In this document: positions 49,301 through 61,620 of the stretch, piece by piece | Layout: every line of letters begins with the position of its first letter | How positions within the stretch are numbered: the stretch's first letter is position 1 | Assembly (NCBI GenBank): GCA_902729315.2 | Contig: LR746274.1 | Span: 2,011,037-2,075,036, forward strand | Source of the DNA: Spirodela intermedia | Taxonomy: Eukaryota; Streptophyta; Magnoliopsida; Alismatales; Araceae | Length of the DNA stretch: 64,000 bases | Direction of reading: 5' to 3' | The notes under the pieces: model-generated | The model's input: only the letters and a program-made list of their open reading frames with translations | Databases searched by the model: none | What the model was told of the DNA's origin: nothing | Program-made: the position numbers and the translations under genes

Positions 49301-49480
49301 TCCGCCACCACAAATATCTTTGCGTGTTTGGTTGCTCAAACTTTAATATGGTTGGCAATTGTGCAAATCAAAAGTCTACCACAGGCTATTGTATATATGT
49401 CGGAAGAAATCTTGTGACGTGGTCTAGTCACAAATAACATGTCTCTTGCTCCTCTAATATTGAGGTCGAATATTAAGTCA
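46400..49480 (+). pseudogene. Broken copia gag-pol
   Basis: Recognisable fragments in order: a zinc knuckle at 47237-47278 (cysteines kept, His replaced and a stop beside it); WIIDSRTSDHMS at about 47566 (protease-pre-integrase region); an integrase core segment at about 48000-48140; reverse-transcriptase segments at about 48390-49010, including YEETFSLVAH and CHLRKAIYGLK; and an RNase H-like segment at about 49380-49480. Stops and frame changes separate them throughout. No intact product is possible. Confidence 0.8.
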
Positions 49481-49810
49481 TGATGAATATGTCATCGTGT
49501 ATGTTTTGGGTACACAACCTACTTAAGGAGTTGAGTTATTCAGTACAAGGTGTTATACTTATGTAATATAATAATCAATTAGTGATCTTCATAACAGATA
49601 ACTCAACTTTTTATTTATATAGCATACATATCAAGGTTACATGTCATGTCATCTGCCATTGACTTTTGGACAGACTTATCTACACTTCACATATGACATC
49701 TTCAAAGTAACTTATGAATATTTTTACTAAAGATTTAGGAGTTACATCAGAGGATACTTTTTTGTGCAAACTAGGCTTAGTCGACATCTATACTCCAACT
49801 TGAGAAAAAA

Positions 49811-49997
49811 TGTGAGCACAAAGGCCCACTATAGGTCTCTTGGCCTTCTTACATCTCTTGGCCCTTCAAAAATGTACTCTTCTGTCTCTTAGTCTTCTCA
49901 TGTCTCTTAGTATTCATCTTCTTACATGACTCTTTATCTTACTCCTCAAAGACGTGTACCCCTCCTCTATGAGCAAAATTTATTCCATTAGTATATA
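49811..49997 (+). repeat. 3' LTR of the copia element
   Basis: 187 bp, begins TGTGAGCACAAAGG directly after the polypurine tract and ends TATA where the 5' LTR has TACA. Followed by the GTGTA target duplicate. Confidence 0.8.
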
Positions 49998-50299
49998 GTG
50001 TAAAAATAAAACTATTATAATAACCTAAAATAATTATATCACTTTCATTGTGTTAACATCCAAGTAAGACTAAGTCCATACACAACATTATATCTCACTT
50101 TATTGAAAAATGTACCAGTAAAGCATGTCCCTATGTTGTGGTGTATGTATGATATCGACGACTCTAATATGATTTGATTTATATTTTTATTTATTTTAAC
50201 AATTCGAAATTTCTTGGATTGAGAAATGACGTTTAAAGGTCGATGAGAATTTATTAAAGTAATCGGGAGCATAAATGTAAAAGGCTGGCCTTCCCGTTG

Positions 50300-52983
50300 A
50301 TGGGTAGTAGGGCGAGGGCGGAACTAGTCGAGGTGGGGGCAATGGCGAAGGCTAGAGAGGAGCCTCCGAGGCAGAAGCGGCGGCTCCATGAGGTCTCCAA
50401 ACGCCTCCCCAACCCTTTCAAGCTGAAGGCCGCCGAGGAGAGGGACGGCGCTGATCAGGGTAAGCGGAGGAAGGGGGTAAAGAAGCTTAAGAGGGAGAAG
50501 AAGACGGAGTTTGGGAATGGGAGGGGGGAGGAAGATGCCGTTGCGCGGGAGAACTCGGGGGGAGAGATAAAGAAGCTTAAGAGGGAGGCGGAGGAGAATG
50601 GCAACGGGAGGGAGGGGGAGGACGCCGTTGAGCAGAAGAGCAAGAGGAAAGAGGCGAAGAAGCGTAAGAGGGAGAAGAAGGCGGGGGAGAAGGGCAAAGG
50701 GAAGGAGGATGGGGAGGGAAAAGGGGGGGAGAAAGTTGGAGTTGCTGAAAGTGTCAGTCTCTCAGCCTCCTCGCCTTTCCTGCTGTCGACTGCGCCGTTT
50801 GATCAGCAGCTTCAGTTCTTCTGCAAGCAGTTCGAGTTTGGGAACAAGTTTAAGATATCTTCTCTTGAGCTGGAACCCGTCAAAGGTACGCCTCCATTGC
50901 TCGCCCGAATTTTCTTCTCCCAAAATTCTTGAGCATCATGGTTGCAGAAATCTTGCCCTAAAAAGGGTACCCCCCGTTCCCCGATATATTTTTTTTTCTG
51001 GTGCATCGTGTTGCCCTGCATAATACGTATTTGACCATGTGGGTTCCCCTCTTTCGGACCAGGTAACGCTGGAAAATGGAGTATTTACAGATTGTCACTC
51101 GCTTCTCTCTTTCATGAAGTTTTTACTTAGGATCTTTATTATAATATTTTGATAAGTATTAATTCAATCTTGGTACCAGTATGCATATATAGTCCAGGCA
51201 TCAGTGTCGACATTTTTTTTTCTAAATCAAAACTGGAAAAATCTACAATCAGAATATCTTCTTTCCATTTTTTTCCCTTTCCAAATGGACCAGATTCTTC
51301 TCCTAGATAATCATCAACATCTGTCCCTACCATAGATTTTTTTTTTATGATAATTTCGGGTAATCATGAATACATTTTCCATCATGGGATTTCTAGCAAT
51401 CGTTGAATTTTTCTGATCACTGGATTAAGAATTAATCCGCCATCTGCAGGCACATGTATTGCCAAGCTTCCTAAGGGCGTTAACCAGGATGTTGATGCCT
51501 TGTGCAAACACGTGAAGGACACTTTCGGGCCATCGTGGAGAAGTGCTCTGTGTGATGGGAAGCTTATGGAAGGAGAGATCGATCCAGGAAGCCCTGCCAT
51601 CCTTCTTATCAGCACATCGGCCACAAGGTCATTGGAACTTCTCAGGTGGTGAACTCATCTTCTTTGACGTCGTTATTTCTTTTGTTGACTTTCAAACCTT
51701 GGGAACTGACTATAAATGGGGTTCTGGGGACTGATAATCCTCAAATGGGTCATCATTTTTCTTCAAGGTTTGACCATCCCGATCCAGTAAACCCAATGTA
51801 TATACACTTATTTATATTTTTTTCTCCCTGGGGGGAGATGAGCTGCTGTTTGAAAGGGAAGATGAGGAAAGTGCAAGGGTGGGGACCCAGAACTTGGGAG
51901 CTATTCTGAGATAGCTTACGATCGAGATGCCTATGCTTTTTAGCTTTCCCCGTCTCAGAAGATTCTCTCTCCTCGTGAAATCCAAAAGCTTTCAACCCCT
52001 TAGCTCCTCGTGAAATCCAAAAGAAAAACAAATACTTTCAGCATAGAAGAGCTGAAAGTATTTGTTTTTCTTTATCACTTTGGTATGAACAACCTGTGAA
52101 TGGGACTAATGCGAGCCCCCCCATTGTGTTCTCATTCTTGCCTTCTGAAATGGGTAATTTTCACGGCAGAGGCTTGCGACCCCTGACAATGGAATGTCGT
52201 CCGGCAAAGTTGTTTGCCAAGCACATAAAAGTGGAAGATCAGGTACGTGTTTCTCCCTGCTTCTACCAGGTTAATTCCTGTTTCCTATTCACTTGTTGAG
52301 GTCAGAATGGGAATTATCACCAATAATTATCATAATTTTAGCAAAGTTCGAATTTTTTTTTGGATCCAATCTTCGGTAAGTTGTGTTCTAATAATCGTAG
52401 AGTTTACCTGGTGCTTCAGTTTCCCTTTTAAGGAATTACCCTGAATAATCGCCCCCACCCTTTTTTTTTTTTTTCTGTTGTGTAGGTATCTCTTCTGAAG
52501 AGCCGGGTGAACATTGCCGGCGGCACACCGAGCAGGTGGGCTTATTTTCTCTCTCTTCTGGCCGTCCCTCACCCGTATTTTCTCTCTCATCAGCCCGTAG
52601 AGAAGAGTGATGCATTCCTTCAACCTCCCCCCTTACAGGATTAAGAAGCTGATGGACATGGAATCTCTGGGGCTCTCGCGCTTGTCTGTCATTGTTCTTG
52701 ATATGCACAGGGATGCAAAGGGCTTCTCCCTGTTCACCCTTCCTCAAGTGAGGTATGGAACTCCCCCTCCTCCTCCTCCTCATCCTTCTTACTGAGCGAC
52801 TCTTGTTCTTGGGGTGTGAAGAAATTCCTAATTATGGCACTTTATGCTTCCAGAGACGAATTCTGGGACCTGTACAGGAGCCACCTGCATGGGCGGCTCA
52901 TTGGAGGCAATCTTCGGATCTGCTTCTATGGGTCGATACCAGAGAAGGAGTACCGGAAGACCCTGGCTAGGGGAGGGTCGTAG
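50300..52983 (+). CDS. CMSS1: CMSS1 / Cms1-family ribosome biogenesis protein
   Basis: Homologue of yeast Cms1 and human CMSS1, associated with small-subunit pre-ribosomes in the nucleolus. Six exons: 50300..50885, 51450..51645, 52170..52242, 52486..52535, 52639..52752, 52854..52983; 1149 nt, 382 residues. An alternative start at 50342 (MAKAREEPPRQKRR) would give 368 residues and is just as plausible. The N-terminal 140 residues are lysine/glutamate-rich with three near-repeats built on KKLKREKK, KKLKREAEENGNGREG and KKRKREKKAGEKGKG. The folded part starts at about residue 150 (LSTAPFDQQLQFF) and includes LPKGVNQDVDALCKHV, ILLISTSATRSLELLRGLRP, AKLFAKHIKVEDQ, VNIAGGTPSRIKKLMDMESL, IVLDMHRDAKGFSLFTLPQV and DEFWDLYRSHLHGRL, a pattern like a reduced DEAD-box helicase fold without helicase motifs. 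It begins about 300 bp after the copia element. Confidence 0.9.
52020..52073 (+). other. Perfect 23-bp inverted repeat (hairpin) in CMSS1 intron 2
   Basis: Arms 52020-52042 and 52051-52073 are exact reverse complements, separated by the 8-nt loop ATAGAAGA. Immediately to the left, CTCCTCGTGAAATCCAAAAG occurs twice (about 51970 and 52004). The intron runs 51646-52169, so a transcribed hairpin is expected in the CMSS1 pre-mRNA. Confidence 0.85.
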
Positions 52984-53172
52984 ATCCTCGTTGCCCATTG
53001 CATTTATTCATAAAAAATCTTGAATATCTTCAGAAGGTGATATCTTTTTTTAATTTATTTATGAAATCAAGGCATCAGAAAGTGTTTAATTTTGAAATTC
53101 TGCTCAATATATGCTTTTGATTTCTTCGGTAATTTTCTGTGAAGCAAGACCCATTTTACTTCGTTTTGATAC

Positions 53173-53207
<35 letters not shown>

Positions 53208-53963
53208 CCTAATCTTCGGGGACCGACCCTCTTCCCGCACTGGTTCCGGCATCTAAAAACTGGGGCAATAATGGGCCGGGCCTGATCCCACGAGCCCGCG
53301 GCCAGCCCCCATGGCTTCTACGTCCAGGCCTGGAAGATGGGTCTTTAAAAGAGTGGGCTGAGGCACAAGTTTTCAGGTCCATTACGTTTTCGGGCATGAA
53401 CAAAAAAGGCCGTGTCTTGATTGGCCCTGACTCTGTGACATGAGATGGGCTGGCGTATGAGTAGTAGGGCCTAAATGGGCCAGCCCGCTCCCCCGGCCCC
53501 CCTGGGGGGCTATCATTCCTTCGAAAACCCTAGCCTCGAGTTCCTTCATTTCTCTCCGTTGGCCGTTAGGAAGGAGGGGGAGGAACGCCGCGGCCGCCAC
53601 TGTGAGCTCTCTCTCTCTCTCTATCTGTGCCTGCATCTCCAAATCTATTCACTTCCTCTCCGTCCGGACGGCAAGAGTAAGTGGCCGATTCTCGTCGTTG
53701 TTTCTTCTCTGTTTCGATCTCTTGGAGTAGGTGGTTAACATCCCCCTAAAGAGGGAGTAGAGAACTCAACTTGCCCGAGTGTTTGAAGCGAGAGTTGTCC
53801 CGTGGTGGGATCTTGTCGGACTCTAGGGTCCTCCAGTCGAGTGTTTGAGAGGGAAACATTTCCTGCTGGGGATCTTGTTTCTTCGTTTCTTGTTTAAGAT
53901 TTATTTTTGAGTCTTGAACGTGGCTCTTTTAATTCGCATTTTCTGCCAAGAAGATCGAACGAG
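52984..53963 (+). promoter_or_regulatory. eL32 promoter and leader
   Basis: Contains a GA microsatellite (53176-53205) and five site II-type elements: TGGGCC at 53272-53277 and 53476-53481, TGGGCT at 53354-53359 and 53446-53451, and AGGCCTAA-like sequence near 53466. A telo-box AAACCCTAG sits at 53525-53533. Site II plus telo-box is the standard cis-element pair of plant ribosomal protein genes. The long leader after 53540 may contain a 5' UTR intron, which I could not place with confidence. Confidence 0.7.
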
Positions 53964-55616
<1,653 letters not shown>

Positions 55617-57900
55617 AGGATGTGATGCTGTCGGGCTATTATATTTCTTCAGTGGAAGTTACCCCCCGCTCCTCCTTTCTCAGTTTTTTTTTTTTCTGAA
55701 CTTTGTTTGTCAATTATCTCTGGTAAGATCACTTGTCATGGATTTTGTCTTAGTTTGTTTTGGTGCTGTAGCCGTATCTATTTCATGACTTGATGCTATT
55801 CTTGGCAAGTTAAACATGTCTCGGATGCCATGAATTCACTGCTCCATCTGATTGAGACTCTGACCCAGATTCAATTATTTGGGGAAACTTTTTTTCTTCA
55901 TTGCTAAATTTTTTATTTGTTATAATTAAGCCAGTTATTTGGTTTACCATAGAATCTTTTTAATCCGAATCCAATTTTTTATCAGGGGATGCCTTTGACA
56001 ACCGAAATAGAATTCATAAGTCAGAAAATGGAATCTTATAAATGATTGAGACTGAGCGGGGTTGTTTTTTATTTATTTGTTCATGGTGATCTGTCTACTT
56101 TAATAACTCATCTAACACAATTTTCCAACCAAAACATTGTCGGACCTTATCGGGTTGTCTTTAAAGTAATCTTGACGAACTTCAGCAGTGGGGCAAGCCT
56201 AGACCATGCTGAGATCAATGGTTGGCATCATAAATTTACGTTTATCCATTATTCTGGAACAATATAAGGCAATAGTAATCATGACTTCTTCATCATTTAT
56301 TGACACGAAAGTTACCATATCAGGTTCTATTTCACATGATCTGAATCCAATTTTCTAAGAGGATAAATCATGGGTCAGCTTGAGATCATAAAAGTGCGTC
56401 ATTTAAATGATTAGAACCTATCTATTTTAGTATCATTTCCTAAATAAGGAACCCTGGAATCACGCAGTGCATTCAAAATTTCCAACTATTCAATCCCAAG
56501 GAGATGAATTTTTAAAACAGCATTTATTGACACGAATTATCTTATTAGGTTATATTCCAACTAATTTTGAAAGAGACCAAGCCTAGACCAACATTAATTC
56601 AGAGCCCAGCATGATATGAGCAGGTGTTACTTTTTGACATCCTGAACAAATTCAGGTGTTCAAATGCCCGGAGATACCAAGCTATGAAATCTCGTCTTCT
56701 TAGGAGCTCCTAGTGTCACACCACAAGACCACCATCACCTTCCTTCGCCGGGTGACAGCCGGCCCCACCTTCCTTGCTCTGACCATTGGCAACGTCCAAT
56801 GTCCACCTTTGTCTTCTAGGACCAGCGTGGACACCCTTAAAGATGCCAATGCCATGCAGTGCTTTGGAGCATCTTCAAGGCCTCTGGGACCTGTCTAAGA
56901 ACAGTCTGAGATAATGATAGGTGGAATTCAATTTTCAAGAGACTTTTTGTTATTCGGTTTTTAGTTGAATAAAAAAACTTCTAAAAATCATAAAAACTCA
57001 TATTCTTTGAGAAAAAATCTAAAAGTTTGCTAAAAAATTCCTTATATCCCTAAATCAATTGCAAGAATCCAATATAAATTTTGAAGTTATTTTAGGTTTA
57101 AACTGATATATTTTCTAAAAGTTAAAATACAAATATTTTATTATTTGAAAATTTTAAGTTTGAGTGATTTAAAATACAATAATTGAATCACATTATTGAC
57201 ACAATATAAACACATATATTTGATTATTAATGAACATCAAATCTATGTCTTCATTCCTTATACAAATCTATTTTAATTAAATTCTATAGATCTAAATCAA
57301 TTGATTGAATGGAGATTGACATTCAATTTTTCTCATAAGAATAATATGATGTGGTTAAAAGTGAGAGTTTAATAATAGATTGTTCTTTGGGGGATTAGTT
57401 TCAATGAGTTGCCAAACCTATGATTCACTCCTTAAGATTATTAGTTAAGTTATGATCTTATAAAAGCTATTAGTTCCAAGTGTGATTAGATGAATCAAAC
57501 AATGGTGTGAATTGATTCTTCATTTTTTATAATTAAGTATAATATATATTTAATTTTTATATAAATATTTACTTTTAAAATAAATTAATATATAAGTATG
57601 AGATAAGTTAAGAATAATTGATAAACACATGATTTTAGAGTGATTCAACTAAATTCTTTTGGCCTATACCTATTTTCAAGAAACTTACCTCAATTTAACT
57701 ATTTTAAGAGGTAATACACTTAATTTCTTGAAATTATAAAATGTTGGAAGATGAGATGTGTGTTCGTCATTTCAGATGTACCCATGTTTTATTGTATTTT
57801 CTTTCTTGTCCCTATAGTTATTAGATTGGGTCCATTTATTCCTTGTAATTAACCATATAACCTCACTCTTTGTGCTTAAGGGGTCATGAACCCTAAACGA
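55617..57900. repeat. AT-rich region with a degenerate direct repeat
   Basis: After the eL32 3' end no gene is supported. CATTTATTGACACGAA occurs at about 56295 and 56522, TGAATCCAATTTT at about 55967 and 56341, and CAAGCCTAGACCA at about 56194 and 56579. Together these suggest a decayed, rearranged duplication over about 55960-56610. The open frame at 56713-56898 has no recognisable relatives. Confidence 0.4.
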
Positions 57901-58139
57901 AAAAGAAGATCTTTTAGTTTTTACCATTACCTTTGAAGAGCTTCTTTGGATAGTGCTGCAAGCACATGCAATTAGGGCTTGGAAAACAACATGCTATGAG
58001 AGCATTAGGTGCACTTGTTCTAACTCTTATCCCTCACCTTGTTTAAGATATCTAGTAAGACTTGGAAATAGTTGTGTTAGAACTTGTAACTAGAACCACT
58101 CTTGAGCTTCAAAGGTTTGCGATTATTGAGACCACAATT

Positions 58140-59010
58140 CTGAAGAGATGGACGATGCTCCAATCTTATCCCCAGTGTTAGTTAATGAAATAGAAGAATA
58201 TATGAGATGTTTTAAACTCTGAAGAGTCCTTGAAAAATTCAAGTTCAATGGTCTAAACCTATTGTAGTGAGGGTAGTATGTAGCAATGATCTTACTTGCC
58301 TGAAGAAAATTGAAACATTTGACTAGTCAAAACCTAAACCCCCTCTCATAACCTCAACATAATACATGGTGAGAGGCATACGTCATAATCAAGGCTTGGA
58401 TGTTAGAGAGCATGGGTCCAACTATTAAAGATCACTTCTTAATTCCTTTTATGAAAGAATTTGATACAAAGGCCATCATATGCATACAAAAAGAAATGAT
58501 GAGTTTGAAATATCTCATATGACCATTAAATCTATGTCCCTAGTTCAAGGGAATTGAAACATACTGAACTACACTTGAGAACTACCCTAAAAGACTATCT
58601 CTACCCATTCCTTTCTAGATTAAACCCCTCATATGAACAATTATCAAGTCAATTACTCAAGTAAGAAATAGTTCTCAACTTTGATGAAACAGTGACCATA
58701 GTAAGGTGGGAATAAAAGTGGCCTACTATGCTTAGTGAGAATTATTAACTTGATAACTTAGCACTAACATCAAATAACACTACATAGCAAACACTGAAAG
58801 TCAACCAAGGTTGGGACTTAAAAAGTGCAATTGGACCTCCCATTCCTAACAAGGGAAAACAAGGTCCAAATGTAATGTAGGGAATTGACCCTAAGGCCAA
58901 CATATGGTGCTCTTATTATTGGAAGAGGTGACATGCAATAGAAACATGCTAGAAGTTATATGGAAAACTATGTAGAGTGGGTCAAAGGTACATGAGTGTG
59001 GCCCCTTCAC
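58140..59010 (+). pseudogene. Probable LTR-retroelement gag relic
   Basis: A broken reading frame includes AWMLESMGPTIKDHFL (about 58395-58440), reminiscent of plant copia gag. About 450 bp further comes a decayed zinc-knuckle pattern near 58907-58970, with HAIETC preserved, a stop in place of one residue and one Cys replaced. Stops are frequent. No LTRs were found. Confidence 0.35.
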
Positions 59011-61200
59011 CTACCCAATGGAATAATGTATTAACACGTTTGCATCTATTACATATTTTCTCAAATAAACTTATTTTAATGAGATATGTCAAACTTTTGA
59101 ATTATTCTAACCTAGGGCAAAAAATATTACTTTAGTAATCTTTTTAAATCAATGAAATTCAATGACTCAATAATTTTATATGAAATTTAATGTATTTAAC
59201 TCTTCATCTAAGGATCTTTTCAATAGTTACTTACATGCATATGTTAATCAAGTCAATAGGTAAACAAAATTAAAATTATTAAGACTCATGTTAAGAAAAT
59301 GACTCTTTTATCTTCTGTAATATTATTATACTTAAATTCAGATAGTTTAACTTTTTTGCCCCTAATGAAAATTTAATTAAACATTTCTTAATATCTATCA
59401 ATTAAAATTTTTCACATTTAAATCATTCACAATTTCACAATTTAATATCATCAATGTCATCAACTTCATTATTTTGAGTTAGGAGTGATTTAAACTACAT
59501 TTCTTCATACTTAATTAAAAAATAATCCATGACTCAAAAACATAGTTAAATCATTCACAATTTCATAATTTAATATCATAAATGTCATCAATTTCCTTAT
59601 TTTGAGTTTGGAGTGATTTTACCTAAATTTCTTCATAGTTGACTACAAATTAATCCATAACTCAACAAGTTGAAAGTTATATAAATGTGTAGACATTGAT
59701 ATAGCTCTCAAACATAGGAAAGATCATTGAATGAGAAAAATAATTGTACAATAATTGGCTATAAATTTGAAAATTGTGAATTCATACGACTTCTCAAAGA
59801 TTTCTACACATGGATATAGACCATGTACTATCAAAATATGTAAGGCAATGTGTAATAAATAGTGAAACTTTGCATGGAACTATGTTCCATATAATGTTCA
59901 AAAAAGTTAAAGAAACATAAAGACAAGAGAAGAGGTCTAATTTGAATCCTCTATCTAACCAAATTATCTATAGAGAAGGGACTTCACTAGTAAATGATGG
60001 GTAGATGGGAAGGGGACATGTAAGAAATATCCTTAAGAATAAACTAAAACACCAGCTTGCAATACTAAGTGAGAGGAATGTCATCAGGTTGGGCTAGGCC
60101 TGACCTCACAATCCCAAACCAAGCCCATTCGTACAAAAAGTTTTGAAGAGAGAGAGAGAGAGAAGGGCACACTATGATCATGGCATGACAAGTGGCAAGC
60201 AAAGGAATTTATGGGCTTTTGTATCGGACCTGATCAAAGCCTGCTGCTGGTCCAATAAGATGGCTGATCCAGGCCAAGCCGATTTCAATTTCTACACTTA
60301 TTAGACTCAAATACTTTGGTACTTGTAGTACCCCCCACCATGTTATGATCGGGCTGGGACCTTCATTTTATACCAGTCCTAACAAAGCCTGTACTTTACA
60401 AACTTGCTGATGTAGGCCAAGCCTCCAAGGAGCATTACCTCTGATGATAAATATAATATCTTCTATGAATATTTACCTCTAGTTATAATATTTTGATTGT
60501 TTGTAGTTATCTTGTTTTTTTTTTAAATTCTTCTTTATTGATTACCAAAAGGCTATCAATTTATCCTATTCAAGTAACATGCGTTGAAGGGTTATTAATA
60601 TTTACATAAATTTTAATGATAAAATATAATAAAATATGAAGAATTAGGTCACAAATACACTAAGAATACGACCAGCGGGAGGTGATGAGAAGATACGTTT
60701 AATGCTTCATCTTTGGTCTCACTTTTTTTGGGCGGTCTATGAATCCAAGAAAAATATTTAAGTCCAAAAAAAGAAAAGAAAAGCAGTAAGAACCTCAGAG
60801 AGTACTCAATAGCAATCTACGCGTGTCTGTCCATCAATTTCAACCTCGTTTCTCAGTCCGAATCACCACAGGTGTGTGCAGCTCTGCAACGTTTACTTCA
60901 CATAAACAATTGCCCTCCGAACTAGCCTTCTATTTCCGACCCCCGCCTCCCCCCGCCCATTAGTTCCCACAAACTTTCGGGGGCGAATCAGCGGGGGGGC
61001 TCCGCTGACATGCACCGCTCGCCAGAGATCTCATTCCGCCGGTGGGAGCGATATTTCAAAGTTTTAAATCTGTAGAGTCAGACCCTTGGCTGTGGATGGT
61101 CAGAAGTCTCTCCTCGTGGTGAGGAATGATAGGCTCCTATCTTATTTCTTCTCTTTGTAAGCATCCGGACTGAGGAGGACAGTGGACCGACCCTCTACTC
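59011..61200. other. AT-rich intergenic sequence
   Basis: No supported gene. The phrase AATTTAATATCAT-AATGTCATCAA recurs at about 59438 and 59561 as a short direct duplication. The segment 60090-60430 repeats GGCCAAGCC and GGCCTGA words, suggestive of repeat-derived DNA. A GC-rich patch lies at 60940-61060. Confidence 0.4.
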
Positions 61201-61203
61201 TGT

Positions 61204-61236
<33 letters not shown>

Positions 61237-61620
61237 TTCTCTATCTGATGGCGCTGGATGTGGCCCTAATACAGCCAGCCCATTGCGGTCATCGCTGAGA
61301 GCTGTCAAAGGATGCAGACGTGAAGAGGTTGCCGTCGGAGTTCTTCGGATGGAGGAGGCAGGCGACAGTCAGCCGGAAAGGGGGAGATGCCGGCGATAAG
61401 GAAGAAGATCCATATGCCTAGGGCCCACTCGACTATCAACTCTGAAGTGCGGTGGCCAAAAATCCCGCCACGACCCCTCGTCGTCCAATCTTGTTCTTCC
61501 TGAATATCGCCTCCCTGGGGTCTCCACCGCCAGGATCTCCTCTTCACTCTGCCACCATTGAATGGTCTCGTTCTCACTCATAGTCGCTGACCTCCATAAC
61601 ATCATGGTCTAATAAATACT
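61204..61620 (-). other. CT microsatellite and uncharacterised open frames
   Basis: A (CT)n tract at 61204-61230 borders a GC-richer island. Two overlapping minus-strand open frames end near 61305-61369 and begin near 61577-61605 (90 and 78 codons). I recognise neither, and no splice-linked continuation was found. Treat as unassigned. Confidence 0.25.

Larger units (their letters stand above)
45581..50002 (+). mobile_element. Degenerate full-length Ty1/copia LTR retrotransposon with 5-bp target duplication
   Basis: Both ends are visible. The 5' LTR is 45586-45764 and the 3' LTR 49811-49997; both open TGTGA-CACAAAGG and share GTCTCTTAGTCTTCTCATGT. GTGTA occurs immediately outside each (45581-45585 and 49998-50002), a perfect 5-bp target duplication. 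A degenerate methionine-tRNA primer site (TAGTATAAGAGTAAG, 45765-45779) follows the 5' LTR, and a polypurine tract (GAGAAAAAA, 49802-49810) precedes the 3' LTR. Internal order is gag zinc knuckle, protease/pre-integrase region, integrase, reverse transcriptase, RNase H, as in copia. Every domain is broken by stops and frameshifts, and the 4.4-kb length suggests internal loss around the integrase C-terminus. Not autonomous. Confidence 0.88.

Noticed and set aside
56713-56898. 61-codon open frame
   Set aside because: Short, no known motif, in repeat-rich AT sequence.
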